Source of the DNA: a virus
Length of the DNA stretch: 26,744 nucleotides
IMG/VR virus record: IMGVR_UViG_3300035218_000072
Span: 1-26,744 of that record
Direction: 5' to 3' (one strand)
Positions within the stretch are counted from its first letter, which is position 1; the number at the start of each line of letters is the position of its first letter. Under the pieces are notes generated by a model. That model ran no database searches, had not been told where the DNA came from, and was given only the letters and a program-made list of their open reading frames with translations. Below are positions 8,800 through 16,131 of the stretch, in pieces. Made by a program: the position numbers and the translations under genes.

Positions 8800-10697
8800 T
8801 GGGCGCCCCAGACGTAGTCACCGTCGACGTCGATCTCCCAGATGTCTACGATTACCCGGACCTGACTTCCGTTGGCCGCCTTTACCAGGTCGGTATCAAC
8901 GGTGTGGGTTACATGCTCGCCGACAAACCAGACGAGCCGGCATGGTCTCGGCAGACGGTCCCGTTGGACCCTCAGAGGTTGGCGACGTCGGACACGCCGT
9001 TCACCGAAGCGATCGAACGGTATTCGTTCTCGACAAACGCTGACTTCTCCGGCGGGTCCGGGCAACGGTACCTGCACCGGCCCAAGTCCGATGCGACGGC
9101 CTACTACTCGTCCGAAGGGGTCGACCCGTTCACCACCCCCGGTCAGATCACGCTGCTCCCTGGGACGACCCAGGAGGTGTCCTCGGCCTATGCAGGACTA
9201 AAGACGGTCGCTGTCGGCAACCGCCTGTTCGTTCTGGACTCAGCGAACACCGTCTCCTACTACGACACCCCAGGCGGGTCAGGAACGTCCGTTACGATCA
9301 CCGGTGCGGGAACGGTCAGCGACCTGGCAACGGACGGCATCAACTGGTACGCCGCCGACGGGGCGAACATCTACCGAGGGAATACCGGCTCCAGTTCGTG
9401 GTCGACTATCGACGGGCAGTCCGTTATGTTCGCCGGCGGGCGGATCTGCACGACGGTGGCGTCGGCATCCACGGCCCCGAACCGGTTCACGACCCTGAAC
9501 GACTCCGGCGCCGAGGAGAAAGCCAACGGGCACATCACCCTGCCGGTCGGGACCACACTCGTGCTCGGCGGTGAGACGAGCGGCCACATTTACTTCGGCG
9601 CTCGAGCCGGGTCGACGGGCAGCATCTACGCATGGAAACTGGGCCTGGACACGGGCAGCAACTTCCACGCCCCGTTCGAGGCGTTGGAGCTGCCAGCTGG
9701 CCTCGTCCCGACGGCGGTGACCGCCGCTGGCGGCATGGTCTGGGTTCGAGCACACCGCCCGGAAGGCACCAACAAGGGCCAGGCGGTGATCCTGCGGTGC
9801 ATCCCCACCCAGGACGGTTCCCTGATCGCTTCGACCCTGACTGAGATCGTCCCAACGGGGGGCTCCGTCGACCATTCGGTCGGGGCGTTCGCCACCCACG
9901 GGGACCTGGTGTTCTTCGGTTGGAAGACGATGGCGAACAGCCATGCCGGCATAGGAGCGGTGGACCTGTCCGGCGGCGGTTGGGCGAAATGGTTGGAGGC
10001 CGGAACGGACGGTGACGTGGCTTCCATCGACGTATGGCAGGGCTACCCGGTGTTTACAGTAGTCGGCCAGGGTGTGTACCGATCCAACCCCACGACGTCG
10101 GTCGCTGCCGGTCATATCGTCACCTCCATTGGCGACGGCGGTTCGGTGCTCGACAAGCTGTGGGATGACGTTGTCCTCGTCGGGCAGGCCCTCCCTGGTG
10201 GCGCCTCGATCAGTGTCGACTACTCCCTCGACGACTACGGGTCATGGACGAACCTCGGGTCGGTGTCGACAGCCGGTACGTCCACGAGAACATTGGCATT
10301 CAACAAGGAAGCGAAGGCGTCGGCATTGAAGGTGTCGTTGGCCCGGACGGGAACGAACCCGCCGGTGCTGTCGCTGGTGCAGGCCCGGTACCACCCGTTG
10401 GGTCTGCGGGACACCCTGGTCCGCTTGGTGGTCGACTGCGGCGATCAGTTGAAGGGCCTGAACGGGGCGCCTCTCACATCGAATGGGCCTGGGAACGGGG
10501 CCCGTCGGGCCCGCCACCTGGAGTCGCTGGTACAGCGGCGCATCAAGTACCAGGACATCGACTGGCACATCCTGAGCGGGTCCGAGGTTTACGAGGTCGA
10601 ATCGTGTGACGTCTCTTCGACACTTATCTACGACCGGGCCACGTCCGGCCAGGCGATCCGGTTGCTGGCGCAGATGACGATTCGTAAGGTCGGCTAG
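8799..10697 (+). CDS. Minor tail protein, beta-propeller-like
   Basis: A protein of 632 residues, the largest in the window. Repeated units with the character of propeller blades run from residue about 120 to 450 (LKTVAVGNRLFVLD, VSDLATDGINWYAADGANIYRG, GGMVWVRAH, GDLVFFGWKTMAN, WQGYPVFTVVGQGVYRS). The C-terminal 150 residues (SALKVSLARTGTNPP, VQARYHPLG, LESLVQRRIKYQDIDW, SGQAIRLLAQMTIRKVG) resemble the end domain of large minor tail proteins in actinobacterial phages. It is coupled to the Fn3 protein by a TAATG overlap and is the last gene before the lysis genes. A tail-hub or tip role is inferred. Confidence 0.6.
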   Translation: MGAPDVVTVDVDLPDVYDYPDLTSVGRLYQVGINGVGYMLADKPDEPAWSRQTVPLDPQRLATSDTPFTEAIERYSFSTNADFSGGSGQRYLHRPKSDATAYYSSEGVDPFTTPGQITLLPGTTQEVSSAYAGLKTVAVGNRLFVLDSANTVSYYDTPGGSGTSVTITGAGTVSDLATDGINWYAADGANIYRGNTGSSSWSTIDGQSVMFAGGRICTTVASASTAPNRFTTLNDSGAEEKANGHITLPVGTTLVLGGETSGHIYFGARAGSTGSIYAWKLGLDTGSNFHAPFEALELPAGLVPTAVTAAGGMVWVRAHRPEGTNKGQAVILRCIPTQDGSLIASTLTEIVPTGGSVDHSVGAFATHGDLVFFGWKTMANSHAGIGAVDLSGGGWAKWLEAGTDGDVASIDVWQGYPVFTVVGQGVYRSNPTTSVAAGHIVTSIGDGGSVLDKLWDDVVLVGQALPGGASISVDYSLDDYGSWTNLGSVSTAGTSTRTLAFNKEAKASALKVSLARTGTNPPVLSLVQARYHPLGLRDTLVRLVVDCGDQLKGLNGAPLTSNGPGNGARRARHLESLVQRRIKYQDIDWHILSGSEVYEVESCDVSSTLIYDRATSGQAIRLLAQMTIRKVG

Positions 10698-10750
10698 TCG
10701 ACATGGCACGGGTGGTTTATGAAGAGGAGACCCCCTAACAAGGACTCTGT

Positions 10751-10957
10751 ATGACTATTCATGTGAAGGCTCAGGAGATCAACTGGATCTCAGTGGCCGA
10801 GAAGGCGATCTCCACGGGGGTCCAGTCTGGACTGGCCCTGCTGGTGGTCGGTGACATGTCATCGGTGAAGCTCGCCCTGGCCTCCGGCCTGGCCGCTGGG
10901 CTCGCCGTGATGAAGAACGCCGTCAAGGAATGGCGTGGACTGGTGGAGAAGGCGTAG
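10751..10957 (+). CDS. Holin-like membrane protein (r1t-like)
   Basis: A protein of 68 residues with AAGGA 6 nt before its ATG. It has an amphipathic N-terminus (EINWISVAEKAISTGVQSGL), a first hydrophobic stretch (residues 24-34), a short turn containing GDMSS and a second hydrophobic stretch (residues 40-54) ending in KNAVKEWRG. This arrangement, with a LASGLAAGLAVMKN section, fits the r1t-type holins of Gram-positive phages, which form lesions in the cell membrane so that the endolysin can reach the wall. It follows the last tail gene, as holins often do, but the endolysin gene is 9 kb away on the other strand. Confidence 0.65.
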   Translation: MTIHVKAQEINWISVAEKAISTGVQSGLALLVVGDMSSVKLALASGLAAGLAVMKNAVKEWRGLVEKA

Positions 10958-10961
10958 GACC

Positions 10962-11420
10962 GTGGATGACGATGTAGTCGACCAGCTGAAAAAGGTCCAG
11001 GTTTCCAAACTCACCCTGGGCCTTATCGGGTCAATCGTCTTCGTCAGTGCTGTAGTGACTTGGAACGCTGCCCAACTCGCCAGCCGCATAGACAATCTGG
11101 AAAACTCCGTAGCGACCATCGAGATCGTAGACACCAGCAACCTCGTCACTACCGCCGAGCTGCTGGCAGCTATCCAGGCCATCCCCGAAGCGGACCTGTC
11201 TGATCTATCCGATGATCTTGAAGACCTACAGGATTCAGTTGCCAGCCTGCTGCTTGACGCTGACAAGGAGCCTGAATGGGTTGAAGATATTGAAGAGATT
11301 CAGCAGCGCCTAGAGGAAATGGGTTGGGAACTAGGTGACCTGTGGTGGCGTACCGATATGAATGAGCAGGCTTGTCGCAGCAAACAGTGGTGCGATGACT
11401 GGTATGACGAGAACTGGTGA
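10962..11420 (+). CDS. Membrane-anchored acidic coiled-coil protein
   Basis: A protein of 152 residues. I chose the GTG at 10962 because GGAGAAGG lies about 10 nt before it; the frame is open back to a GTG at 10935 inside the holin gene. A single membrane segment (LTLGLIGSIVFVSAVVTW, residues about 15-33) is followed by helices with heptad character (LASRIDNLENSVATIE) and a very acidic C-terminal half (DLSDLSDDLEDLQD, EWVEDIEEIQQRLEEMGWE). It is next to the holin-like gene and could be a second lysis component or a holin regulator. I know of no named family. Confidence 0.6.
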   Translation: MDDDVVDQLKKVQVSKLTLGLIGSIVFVSAVVTWNAAQLASRIDNLENSVATIEIVDTSNLVTTAELLAAIQAIPEADLSDLSDDLEDLQDSVASLLLDADKEPEWVEDIEEIQQRLEEMGWELGDLWWRTDMNEQACRSKQWCDDWYDENW

Positions 11421-11593
11421 GCAACGTGACCAGGCTCCTGGCGGGGATCACAGCTCTGCTTGTTGCCGTGGGTACGTTAGTTGGCACTATCAGCATGACG
11501 ATAGGCGAGAGGGACACGCCGGCAGGCGTGACTATCGTCTTGAATAGCCCTGAGGCATACGCAGATTTTATTACCAACCATCCAGCGGATTGA
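11417..11593 (+). CDS. Small single-span membrane protein
   Basis: A 58-residue protein read from the GTG that overlaps the previous stop (GTGA). The N-terminal part is a membrane segment (LLAGITALLVAVGTLVGTIS, residues 7-26). After a charged step (GERDTPAG) comes a short polar C-terminus ending in FITNHPAD. The GTGA coupling, the same as used elsewhere in this genome, and the location in the lysis block support it as a real gene. It may be a holin partner. The function is unproven. Confidence 0.55.
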   Translation: MSNVTRLLAGITALLVAVGTLVGTISMTIGERDTPAGVTIVLNSPEAYADFITNHPAD

Positions 11594-11609
11594 CTGAGAG
11601 GCAACGGTA

Positions 11610-11831
11610 GTGAAGTACTGCCCGACATGCGAGAAGGACACAGAGGGCGGCATCTGGTGCTCCGTGTGCTCCAAGTCCTACGACCCTGAGGAAACCCGGC
11701 GAGTGCTCGGGACCATGAAGTTCAAGAACTTCACCGGGTCGGCGTCGACCTCACCGAAGGTCGAGGAGTTCTGGCAGACGGGCGACCCGGCCGTGTTCGC
11801 CAAGCCCGGGGCACCCGACTTCCGGGGCTAG
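11610..11831 (+). CDS. Small zinc-ribbon protein
   Basis: A protein of 73 residues with a GTG start, preceded by GAGAGG. Two CxxC knuckles (CPTC at residues 4-7, CSVC at 17-20) form a typical short zinc ribbon; the rest is polar and has no recognisable domain. It closes the plus-strand gene block. Its last four bases overlap the end of the convergent integrase gene. Confidence 0.55.
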   Translation: MKYCPTCEKDTEGGIWCSVCSKSYDPEETRRVLGTMKFKNFTGSASTSPKVEEFWQTGDPAVFAKPGAPDFRG

Positions 11832-12805
11832 TAGTCCAGGTTCACGGATTCCATGGCCCTTGCAGCTTTGTCCGGCCGGTCCTGTAGGTACACCACAGTC
11901 ATCGCTTCTGACTCGTGACGCATGCAGTCTCTGATCGTGGCAAGGTCGACACCCTTGTCCTCCAGCACGCCGGCGAACGTGCGGCGCATGTCGTGAGCGG
12001 TGAACTTGATCCCGGTGACCTCGGAGTACTTGAGGCAGACCCTGGCGATCATGTCGCCGGAGATGCCGGGCTGGTCGAACTTGGCGCAGATGTCACGATC
12101 GAGTATGGAGCCCTGGGCGAACGTGGCCTTGTTGGCAATCTTGACGAGAACGCTCTCGTCCACATCCGGCTTGCGGCCCAGCGTCGCAGTCGCTGTTGAG
12201 TGCCAGTCGATCAAGGCCAAGCGGGCCGACGAGATCACCTTCACTGTGGCCCGCTTCCGACCCTTCCCGATGAGGGTTAGCTCTCCCTCTTCCAGATCGA
12301 ACTGACCCCAGGTTAGCTTCGAGAGTTCGTCTCGTCGTAGCCCACAGCCGAAGCCCAGGCGGAGGATCAACTCGTCCCGCCGGCCGACGAGGCCCTCTGG
12401 GTCGACGGCGTCCAGGACGGTGCTCACCTCTTTCTCGGTCAGCCAGTGGTGCTCGGTGACCTTGACGTTGCCGGGGCGGACGACCCGGTTCAGGTGCCGG
12501 GTCGGGTCCTCCTCGAGGAGGCCAGCGAACTCGCACCATGAGAAGAATGCTGTCATGTGGTACTTGCGGGCCCGGACGGTCTTGTCTGCCGGGGGCAGTC
12601 CCTTACGCCGGCCGGTGAGGCAGGGCGTGTAGCAGAGGTCCTTGAGGGCCTCCACCGTCCACTCTCTGAGTGGGCGATCCCCGAGGCGCCGGAGCCCGTC
12701 CCGCACCCCTCGGACGGAGGCCGGGGTGTGCAGGTTGTTCTCGGGCGAGGCGAGGAACTTCTCGACCGCCACGGTGGTGGATGTAACTGTCAACTGGGTG
12801 CTCAT
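11828..12805 (-). CDS. int: Tyrosine-family integrase
   Basis: A site-specific recombinase of 325 residues from the ATG at 12805; the longer open frame upstream (to 12994) runs into the neighbouring gene and is not used. An N-terminal SAM-like core-binding domain (residues about 10-110) precedes the catalytic domain. The full set of catalytic residues can be placed: R157 in GLRRDEL, K181 in GKGRK, H271 and R274 in HDMRRTF, H297 in RHESEA and the nucleophile Y306 in VVYLQ. It would integrate the phage DNA into the host chromosome and, with a directionality factor not identified here, excise it. The gene is convergent with the late block and overlaps the zinc-ribbon gene by 4 nt with no terminator between. 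A leaderless-type promoter candidate lies just upstream. Confidence 0.95.
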   Translation of the reverse strand: MSTQLTVTSTTVAVEKFLASPENNLHTPASVRGVRDGLRRLGDRPLREWTVEALKDLCYTPCLTGRRKGLPPADKTVRARKYHMTAFFSWCEFAGLLEEDPTRHLNRVVRPGNVKVTEHHWLTEKEVSTVLDAVDPEGLVGRRDELILRLGFGCGLRRDELSKLTWGQFDLEEGELTLIGKGRKRATVKVISSARLALIDWHSTATATLGRKPDVDESVLVKIANKATFAQGSILDRDICAKFDQPGISGDMIARVCLKYSEVTGIKFTAHDMRRTFAGVLEDKGVDLATIRDCMRHESEAMTVVYLQDRPDKAARAMESVNLDY

Positions 12806-12839
12806 GGTGTGAGCGTACCACATGTCAGTGACTGTCAAC
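12786..12839. repeat. Direct repeat ACTGTCAAC flanking the integrase start
   Basis: ACTGTCAAC occurs at 12786-12794, inside the first codons of int, and again at 12831-12839, covering the candidate -35 box, 45 nt apart. Such a spaced pair around a promoter could be a repressor operator or an arm-type integrase site. Two copies of a 9-mer are thin evidence. Confidence 0.35.
12812..12838 (-). promoter_or_regulatory. Candidate integrase promoter (leaderless type)
   Basis: On the minus strand TTGACA (12833-12838) is followed after 15 nt by TACGCT (12812-12817), a TAnnnT -10 box. The integrase ATG begins only 6 nt further on and no Shine-Dalgarno sequence is visible, so the transcript could start at or close to the ATG. 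The spacer is shorter than the usual 17 nt, which lowers confidence. Confidence 0.45.
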
Positions 12840-12843
12840 CAAC

Positions 12844-13137
12844 CTACTCTTCGCCGTACCACTCGTCGAGGTCGACGTCGATGTCGTCGAACTCGGAGGG
12901 CAGGCCGTAGGCGGGGTCCAGGGCGGCGTGCCGCATCATGGGCATCGGTCGGCCATTGAGGATCGAGATGACCAGCTGCGGCCCGCACAGACACTTGGCG
13001 TCCGGGTCACAGGTATGGACGAACGGTTCGTCGGGGACCTGGTGGACCGACGTGATCTGGCCGCCTTCGTCGACTGTCATAAAGGAGTGGTAGCCGAGGG
13101 ACTTGGGGAGCCCCCGGTGGGCGAACCCTTCGCTCAC
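12844..13137 (-). CDS. Hypothetical protein
   Basis: A protein of 97 residues with a GTG start that overlaps the stop of the preceding gene (GTGA). It carries a short Cys cluster (HTCDPDAKCLCG) in the middle, followed by a hydrophobic strand, a Met-rich patch (PMPMMRH) and an acidic C-terminus (FDDIDVDLDEWYGEE). The cluster could hold a metal. I recognise no family. It lies just upstream of int in the same direction, so an excisionase-like role is conceivable but not supported by any motif. Confidence 0.6.
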   Translation of the reverse strand: MSEGFAHRGLPKSLGYHSFMTVDEGGQITSVHQVPDEPFVHTCDPDAKCLCGPQLVISILNGRPMPMMRHAALDPAYGLPSEFDDIDVDLDEWYGEE

Positions 13138-13397
13138 AGGACCGTGTACAGGTCGGTGCGCCGGCCATCGTTACGGCACCGGCCTCGGAACAGGGCATCA
13201 ACCTCGACGGTCGTCAGGACGTCGTGCGAAGGTTCGAGGAGGCCGGCGACGATCTTGCGATGGTAAGCCTGGTCGTGGCGGAAGCCTTCAAGGTTGAGAG
13301 CATTGAAGTGGTACGAGCACCAGCCATCCCTGTACTGGCGCTGGGCACACCGGCCCCATTCGCTCAGGAACTCACAGGACGTCTCGGAGCTTGTCAC
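13134..13397 (-). CDS. Small Cys/His (zinc-binding) protein
   Basis: A protein of 87 residues. I use the GTG at 13397 because GGAG lies about 8 nt before it; an ATG at 13424 in the same frame is an alternative. Either start overlaps the end of the sigma-like gene. The N-terminal part holds C8, C17, C27 and H30 in the pattern C-x8-C-x9-C-x2-H (GWCSYH), common in small phage zinc proteins and in the zinc knuckles of HNH-type nucleases. The remainder has no HNH motif. Likely a small DNA- or protein-binding factor. Confidence 0.55.
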   Translation of the reverse strand: MTSSETSCEFLSEWGRCAQRQYRDGWCSYHFNALNLEGFRHDQAYHRKIVAGLLEPSHDVLTTVEVDALFRGRCRNDGRRTDLYTVL

Positions 13398-13626
13398 GGG
13401 CTCGTCTCCATATCTTGTGGACATACGAACGACTGATGCCGAGGGTCTCGGCACATTCGACCTTCGTCATCCCACCCCAGACGAGACACTCGACTACCGC
13501 ACGGTCCATTTCGGGGAGAGCTTCGACGGCGTCGAGGATGCGGTCCCGTTCGGGGTCAGGGAGAGCGTCGCTTTCGGCCGCCCGCCGGGCCAGGTGCGCT
13601 GGGTCTACAGGTATTTCACGAGCCAC
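13372..13626 (-). CDS. Standalone sigma-70 region 4-like protein
   Basis: A protein of 84 residues from the GTG at 13626; the open frame extends upstream but into the kinase gene. Residues 28-82 match sigma region 4: DRILDAVEALPEMDRAVVE, then GMTKVECAETLGISRSYVHK (helix-turn-helix) and RRARDKLRDVL. No region 2 is present, so it probably acts as a transcriptional regulator that binds DNA or the RNA-polymerase beta flap rather than as a full sigma factor. Small region-4 proteins of this kind are frequent in actinobacterial phages. It lies in the middle of the replication/integration operon. Confidence 0.75.
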   Translation of the reverse strand: MAREIPVDPAHLARRAAESDALPDPERDRILDAVEALPEMDRAVVECLVWGGMTKVECAETLGISRSYVHKIWRRARDKLRDVL

Positions 13627-14257
13627 TGAGCAGCGCCCGAACGGTGGCCTCGAACTCTGCGAGGGAACCGTTGTTCTCGATGACGTGGTCCCAATCGGAC
13701 CATTCATCGAGGGCGCATTCAGTGGGGTGATTCATCTTCGGGACACCAGGTCGGTCGATCCGAACAAGGAGGCCGCCGAGGGCTTTGATGGCCTGGGCTT
13801 CGTTGGGGAAACGCAGGTCGGTGATGGCACAGTTGAGGCCACGATCTAGGTGGTAACAGACGTTCGTTATGGTGGAGGCCATCCACACGTCGGCACCGAG
13901 TTCGACCCGGCAAGCCTGTCCGAGGTCCTGGAGCAGGGTCCTGATCTCCGGGTACTGGACCTTGGCCTCTTCCCAGTCGAGGCGCTCGAACACCTTGTTG
14001 AGGTGTTCGCCGGCATCACGGATGAACGGGTCGATCCGTTTGGCGATGTTCCTGATCGAGTCGGCGAACGAGTAGCGGTGGAAGCCGGCTGCGTGTGCTG
14101 CGGTGTCCTTGCCGACCTGGGCCCGGTGTCCGAACCCGATCAGTGTCCCGGCAGGTACAACGCTGGGTACATGGTCAGGCGTACACCACCCGCACTCCGT
14201 CTTACCATCGCTGGATGGTGATGTGCCCTGACAATGCGGACAGTCGGGGTTCATCAT
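13616..14257 (-). CDS. Deoxynucleoside monophosphate kinase-like protein with N-terminal zinc ribbon
   Basis: A protein of 213 residues starting at ATGATGA, where the second codon boundary is the stop of the upstream gene. Residues 6-25 form a CxxC-x12-CxxC zinc ribbon (CPHC, CGWC). A P-loop follows (GFGHRAQVGKDT, K50), then FHRYSFAD, a LLQDLGQACR helix and the segment ITDLRFPNEA, as in phage dNMP kinases, which convert dNMPs to dNDPs to supply DNA precursors. Most such kinases lack the ribbon, so this is a domain fusion. AGGTGAGGAC provides the ribosome-binding site. Confidence 0.75.
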   Translation of the reverse strand: MMNPDCPHCQGTSPSSDGKTECGWCTPDHVPSVVPAGTLIGFGHRAQVGKDTAAHAAGFHRYSFADSIRNIAKRIDPFIRDAGEHLNKVFERLDWEEAKVQYPEIRTLLQDLGQACRVELGADVWMASTITNVCYHLDRGLNCAITDLRFPNEAQAIKALGGLLVRIDRPGVPKMNHPTECALDEWSDWDHVIENNGSLAEFEATVRALLSGS

Positions 14258-14805
14258 GTCCTCACCTGGGGGACCTCGCCGCCCTGACAGGGCGACCGTT
14301 TCCATGCCTGTTCCACGAGGAGGGCGTGAGCGATCGTCGGGATGTCGGCCTCGTCGGACAGCCGGCGGAACTTCTGCAGGTCGATGATCCATTTGCCTTT
14401 CGTGGACCGGTCGACTCGGACACGTTCGACACCGACCAGCTCCCACACGGGGGCGAGGAACAGGCGTGGCTGGCGTTCGTCTTTGGGGAGGTGGTGGTCG
14501 TGGGCGTTGTCTCTAATGAGGTAGAAGACAGCCGGGTACCAGCGCAGGGCCTTGCGTACCGTGAGTTCATCGAGAACGAACAGGTCTCTTTCATCAACCC
14601 CAGGATACAGGTGCCACCTGTCTGTCAGTGGTTGATTCTTCTCCTTGACTTCCACCATGTACCCCGGCACCCAGATGTCCAGGTCGTCCTTGGCGTCGAA
14701 CCGGGTGTGGTTGGGTACACCGAGGCGGGCTGAGACATATTCCTCGTATTCCCGTGCGTTGGCGAAGTCGTGGGACCGTTGGGCCGCCGTCCGGGTGTAC
14801 GTCAC
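14254..14805 (-). CDS. PD-(D/E)XK-type nuclease-like protein
   Basis: A protein of 183 residues with a GTG start coupled to the preceding stop (GTGA). Residues 36-54 carry the core of a restriction-endonuclease fold: D41/D43 in DDLDIW, then a strand leading to E52-V-K54 (MVEVKEK). The rest is a mix of helices and strands (AVFYLIRDNAHDHH, LFLAPVWELVG). Its position next to a resolvase-like gene suggests DNA processing during replication or recombination. The exact family is unknown. Confidence 0.6.
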   Translation of the reverse strand: MTYTRTAAQRSHDFANAREYEEYVSARLGVPNHTRFDAKDDLDIWVPGYMVEVKEKNQPLTDRWHLYPGVDERDLFVLDELTVRKALRWYPAVFYLIRDNAHDHHLPKDERQPRLFLAPVWELVGVERVRVDRSTKGKWIIDLQKFRRLSDEADIPTIAHALLVEQAWKRSPCQGGEVPQVRT

Positions 14806-15134
14806 TGCTTGGCCCAGCTCTGGAGGAGCTCCTGGCCGAACTCCCAGTCGACGACCATGAGGGTCCCTGGAGACTCTGTTGCCCTACGGTCGCCGGAGGC
14901 AACGACGAGCGCCCACTTGTCGTCACCCCCGGCCGCTGCCCGTAGCAGCCGAACCCACTTTGGGATCTCCCACCGCATCCGATGCTTTGCCTCGATCGGG
15001 AGCGGTATTCCGTGGAAGTCGTTGGAGGGGTTACCGGCTTTCGCCCGGTCCGCATCCGGCCAGATGTTTCGTAGGCCGGCAAGGACCTCGTTCTCAAACT
15101 TGGTCCCCTTGGCTCGGGCTTTACTCACCCCCAT
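14802..15134 (-). CDS. Holliday-junction-resolvase-like PD-(D/E)XK nuclease
   Basis: A protein of 110 residues. KGTKFENEV (residues 9-17) begins the first helix; the catalytic core is D39 in NDFHGI and E48-A-K50 in IEAKHR, followed by the helix PKWVRLLRAAAGG. This order is typical of small phage resolvases that cut branched DNA before packaging. The ATG at 15134 has no Shine-Dalgarno sequence; a second start, GTG at 15128, lies 6 nt after TATTCT, so the message may be leaderless from there. The stop overlaps the next GTG. Confidence 0.7.
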   Translation of the reverse strand: MGVSKARAKGTKFENEVLAGLRNIWPDADRAKAGNPSNDFHGIPLPIEAKHRMRWEIPKWVRLLRAAAGGDDKWALVVASGDRRATESPGTLMVVDWEFGQELLQSWAKQ

Positions 15135-15140
15135 AGAATA
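15135..15140 (-). promoter_or_regulatory. Candidate -10 box TATTCT before the resolvase gene
   Basis: On the minus strand TATTCT ends directly before the ATG at 15134 and 6 nt before an in-frame GTG at 15128. This matches the arrangement in front of int (TAnnnT, 6 nt, start codon). No good -35 box is seen at the usual distance. The 46-nt gap after the primase gene is the largest within this part of the operon, which makes an internal promoter plausible. Confidence 0.3.
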
Positions 15141-15180
15141 CTGGACAGGGTGGGTGCGAACCGAGGCAATGAAATGTCAA

Positions 15181-16131
15181 TCAGAGACCGTACCCGCCGT
15201 GGGAAATGCCCCACCGGATAACAGGTTCGAGCCATGTGTCGGCATCGTCGATTGCTTCTGCCACACGACCACCCGGTGGAACGAGGCTGCCGGTCCGGTG
15301 TGCGCCGATGGCTTCGGTGAGGCGCAGGGTTGCTTCCCGGCCGGCCTTGTCATCATCCAGGCACAAGATCGTGACGGGGTGGTCGTCGAATATCGACGTC
15401 CATTCGTCCCGCCAGGTGCCGGCCCCACCGGGGAGGGCGTAGGCCCGGACAGATCCGCCGAGGCCACGACTGTTGACCCACTTCTGGACGCACCACAGGT
15501 CGGACTCTCCTTCGACGAGGAGAGCGACCCCGGATTGGCGCACAGCTTCGACCCGGTACAGAAACGACGTGAACCTGGAACCCTTGACGGCGTGCTTGGC
15601 GCCCGAGTAGGTGTCCCGAACCTTGATGCCCCGGACGACGTCCTGGCGGTCCCGGTGCGGGATCCACAGTGCATGCTCGGTGACCTTGACCCCGAAACCA
15701 ATCAGGTCGTCGAGGTCCAGGAACGGCCACTTGCCGGCCACGAAGCCAGCGGTCCTGGCGTAGGCGGAATCGGAGCCGACACGTTCGCTGTCGAAACGGT
15801 CGGTGAGGTCTTCAAGCTTTGGCCTGGACACCCCGTACTTGGACCTGCTTGCGACAGTGGACTGGCCGCCGAGCAGTGACAGGGCCTCACCGAATGTGCA
15901 CCCGGTTACTGCCTCAACGAACTTGATCTGGTCGCCGCCCTGACCGGTGCTGTAGTCAAACCAGTGGTCGTGGTAGATGTGCAGCGACGGCGTGTTGTCC
16001 GCCGGGTTCGAGATCGACTGGATCTTGTGCTGGCGGTTCGGGGGTTCCATCCCCAGGAGTTCAAGGACCTGTTCCATGCTGACCGATTCTTTGATGTGGT
16101 CCCGGAGCCGGTTATCAAACTTGGGCTTCAC
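15181..16131 (-). CDS. DNA primase-like protein (degenerate zinc domain plus Toprim)
   Basis: A protein of 316 residues. The GTG at 16131 overlaps the preceding stop (GTGA), the coupling used throughout this operon; an ATG at 16155 would add eight residues. Residues 36-72 align with the CHC2 zinc domain of DnaG-type primases (NPADNTPSLHIY ... GGDQIKFV), but the Cys ligands are replaced, so zinc is probably not bound. A Toprim domain follows: E208 in LLVEGESD and D259/D261 in CLDDDKAGRE. It would make RNA primers for phage DNA synthesis. A DnaB-like helicase gene follows the same operon order upstream. Confidence 0.75.
   Translation of the reverse strand: MKPKFDNRLRDHIKESVSMEQVLELLGMEPPNRQHKIQSISNPADNTPSLHIYHDHWFDYSTGQGGDQIKFVEAVTGCTFGEALSLLGGQSTVASRSKYGVSRPKLEDLTDRFDSERVGSDSAYARTAGFVAGKWPFLDLDDLIGFGVKVTEHALWIPHRDRQDVVRGIKVRDTYSGAKHAVKGSRFTSFLYRVEAVRQSGVALLVEGESDLWCVQKWVNSRGLGGSVRAYALPGGAGTWRDEWTSIFDDHPVTILCLDDDKAGREATLRLTEAIGAHRTGSLVPPGGRVAEAIDDADTWLEPVIRWGISHGGYGL

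Noticed and set aside
10703-10738. Eleven-codon open frame between the tail protein and holin genes
   Set aside because: No ribosome-binding site and too short to support.
11828-12994. Longer integrase with an N-terminal extension
   Set aside because: The extension overlaps the upstream gene and the promoter candidate, and the ATG at 12805 fits a normal core-binding domain.
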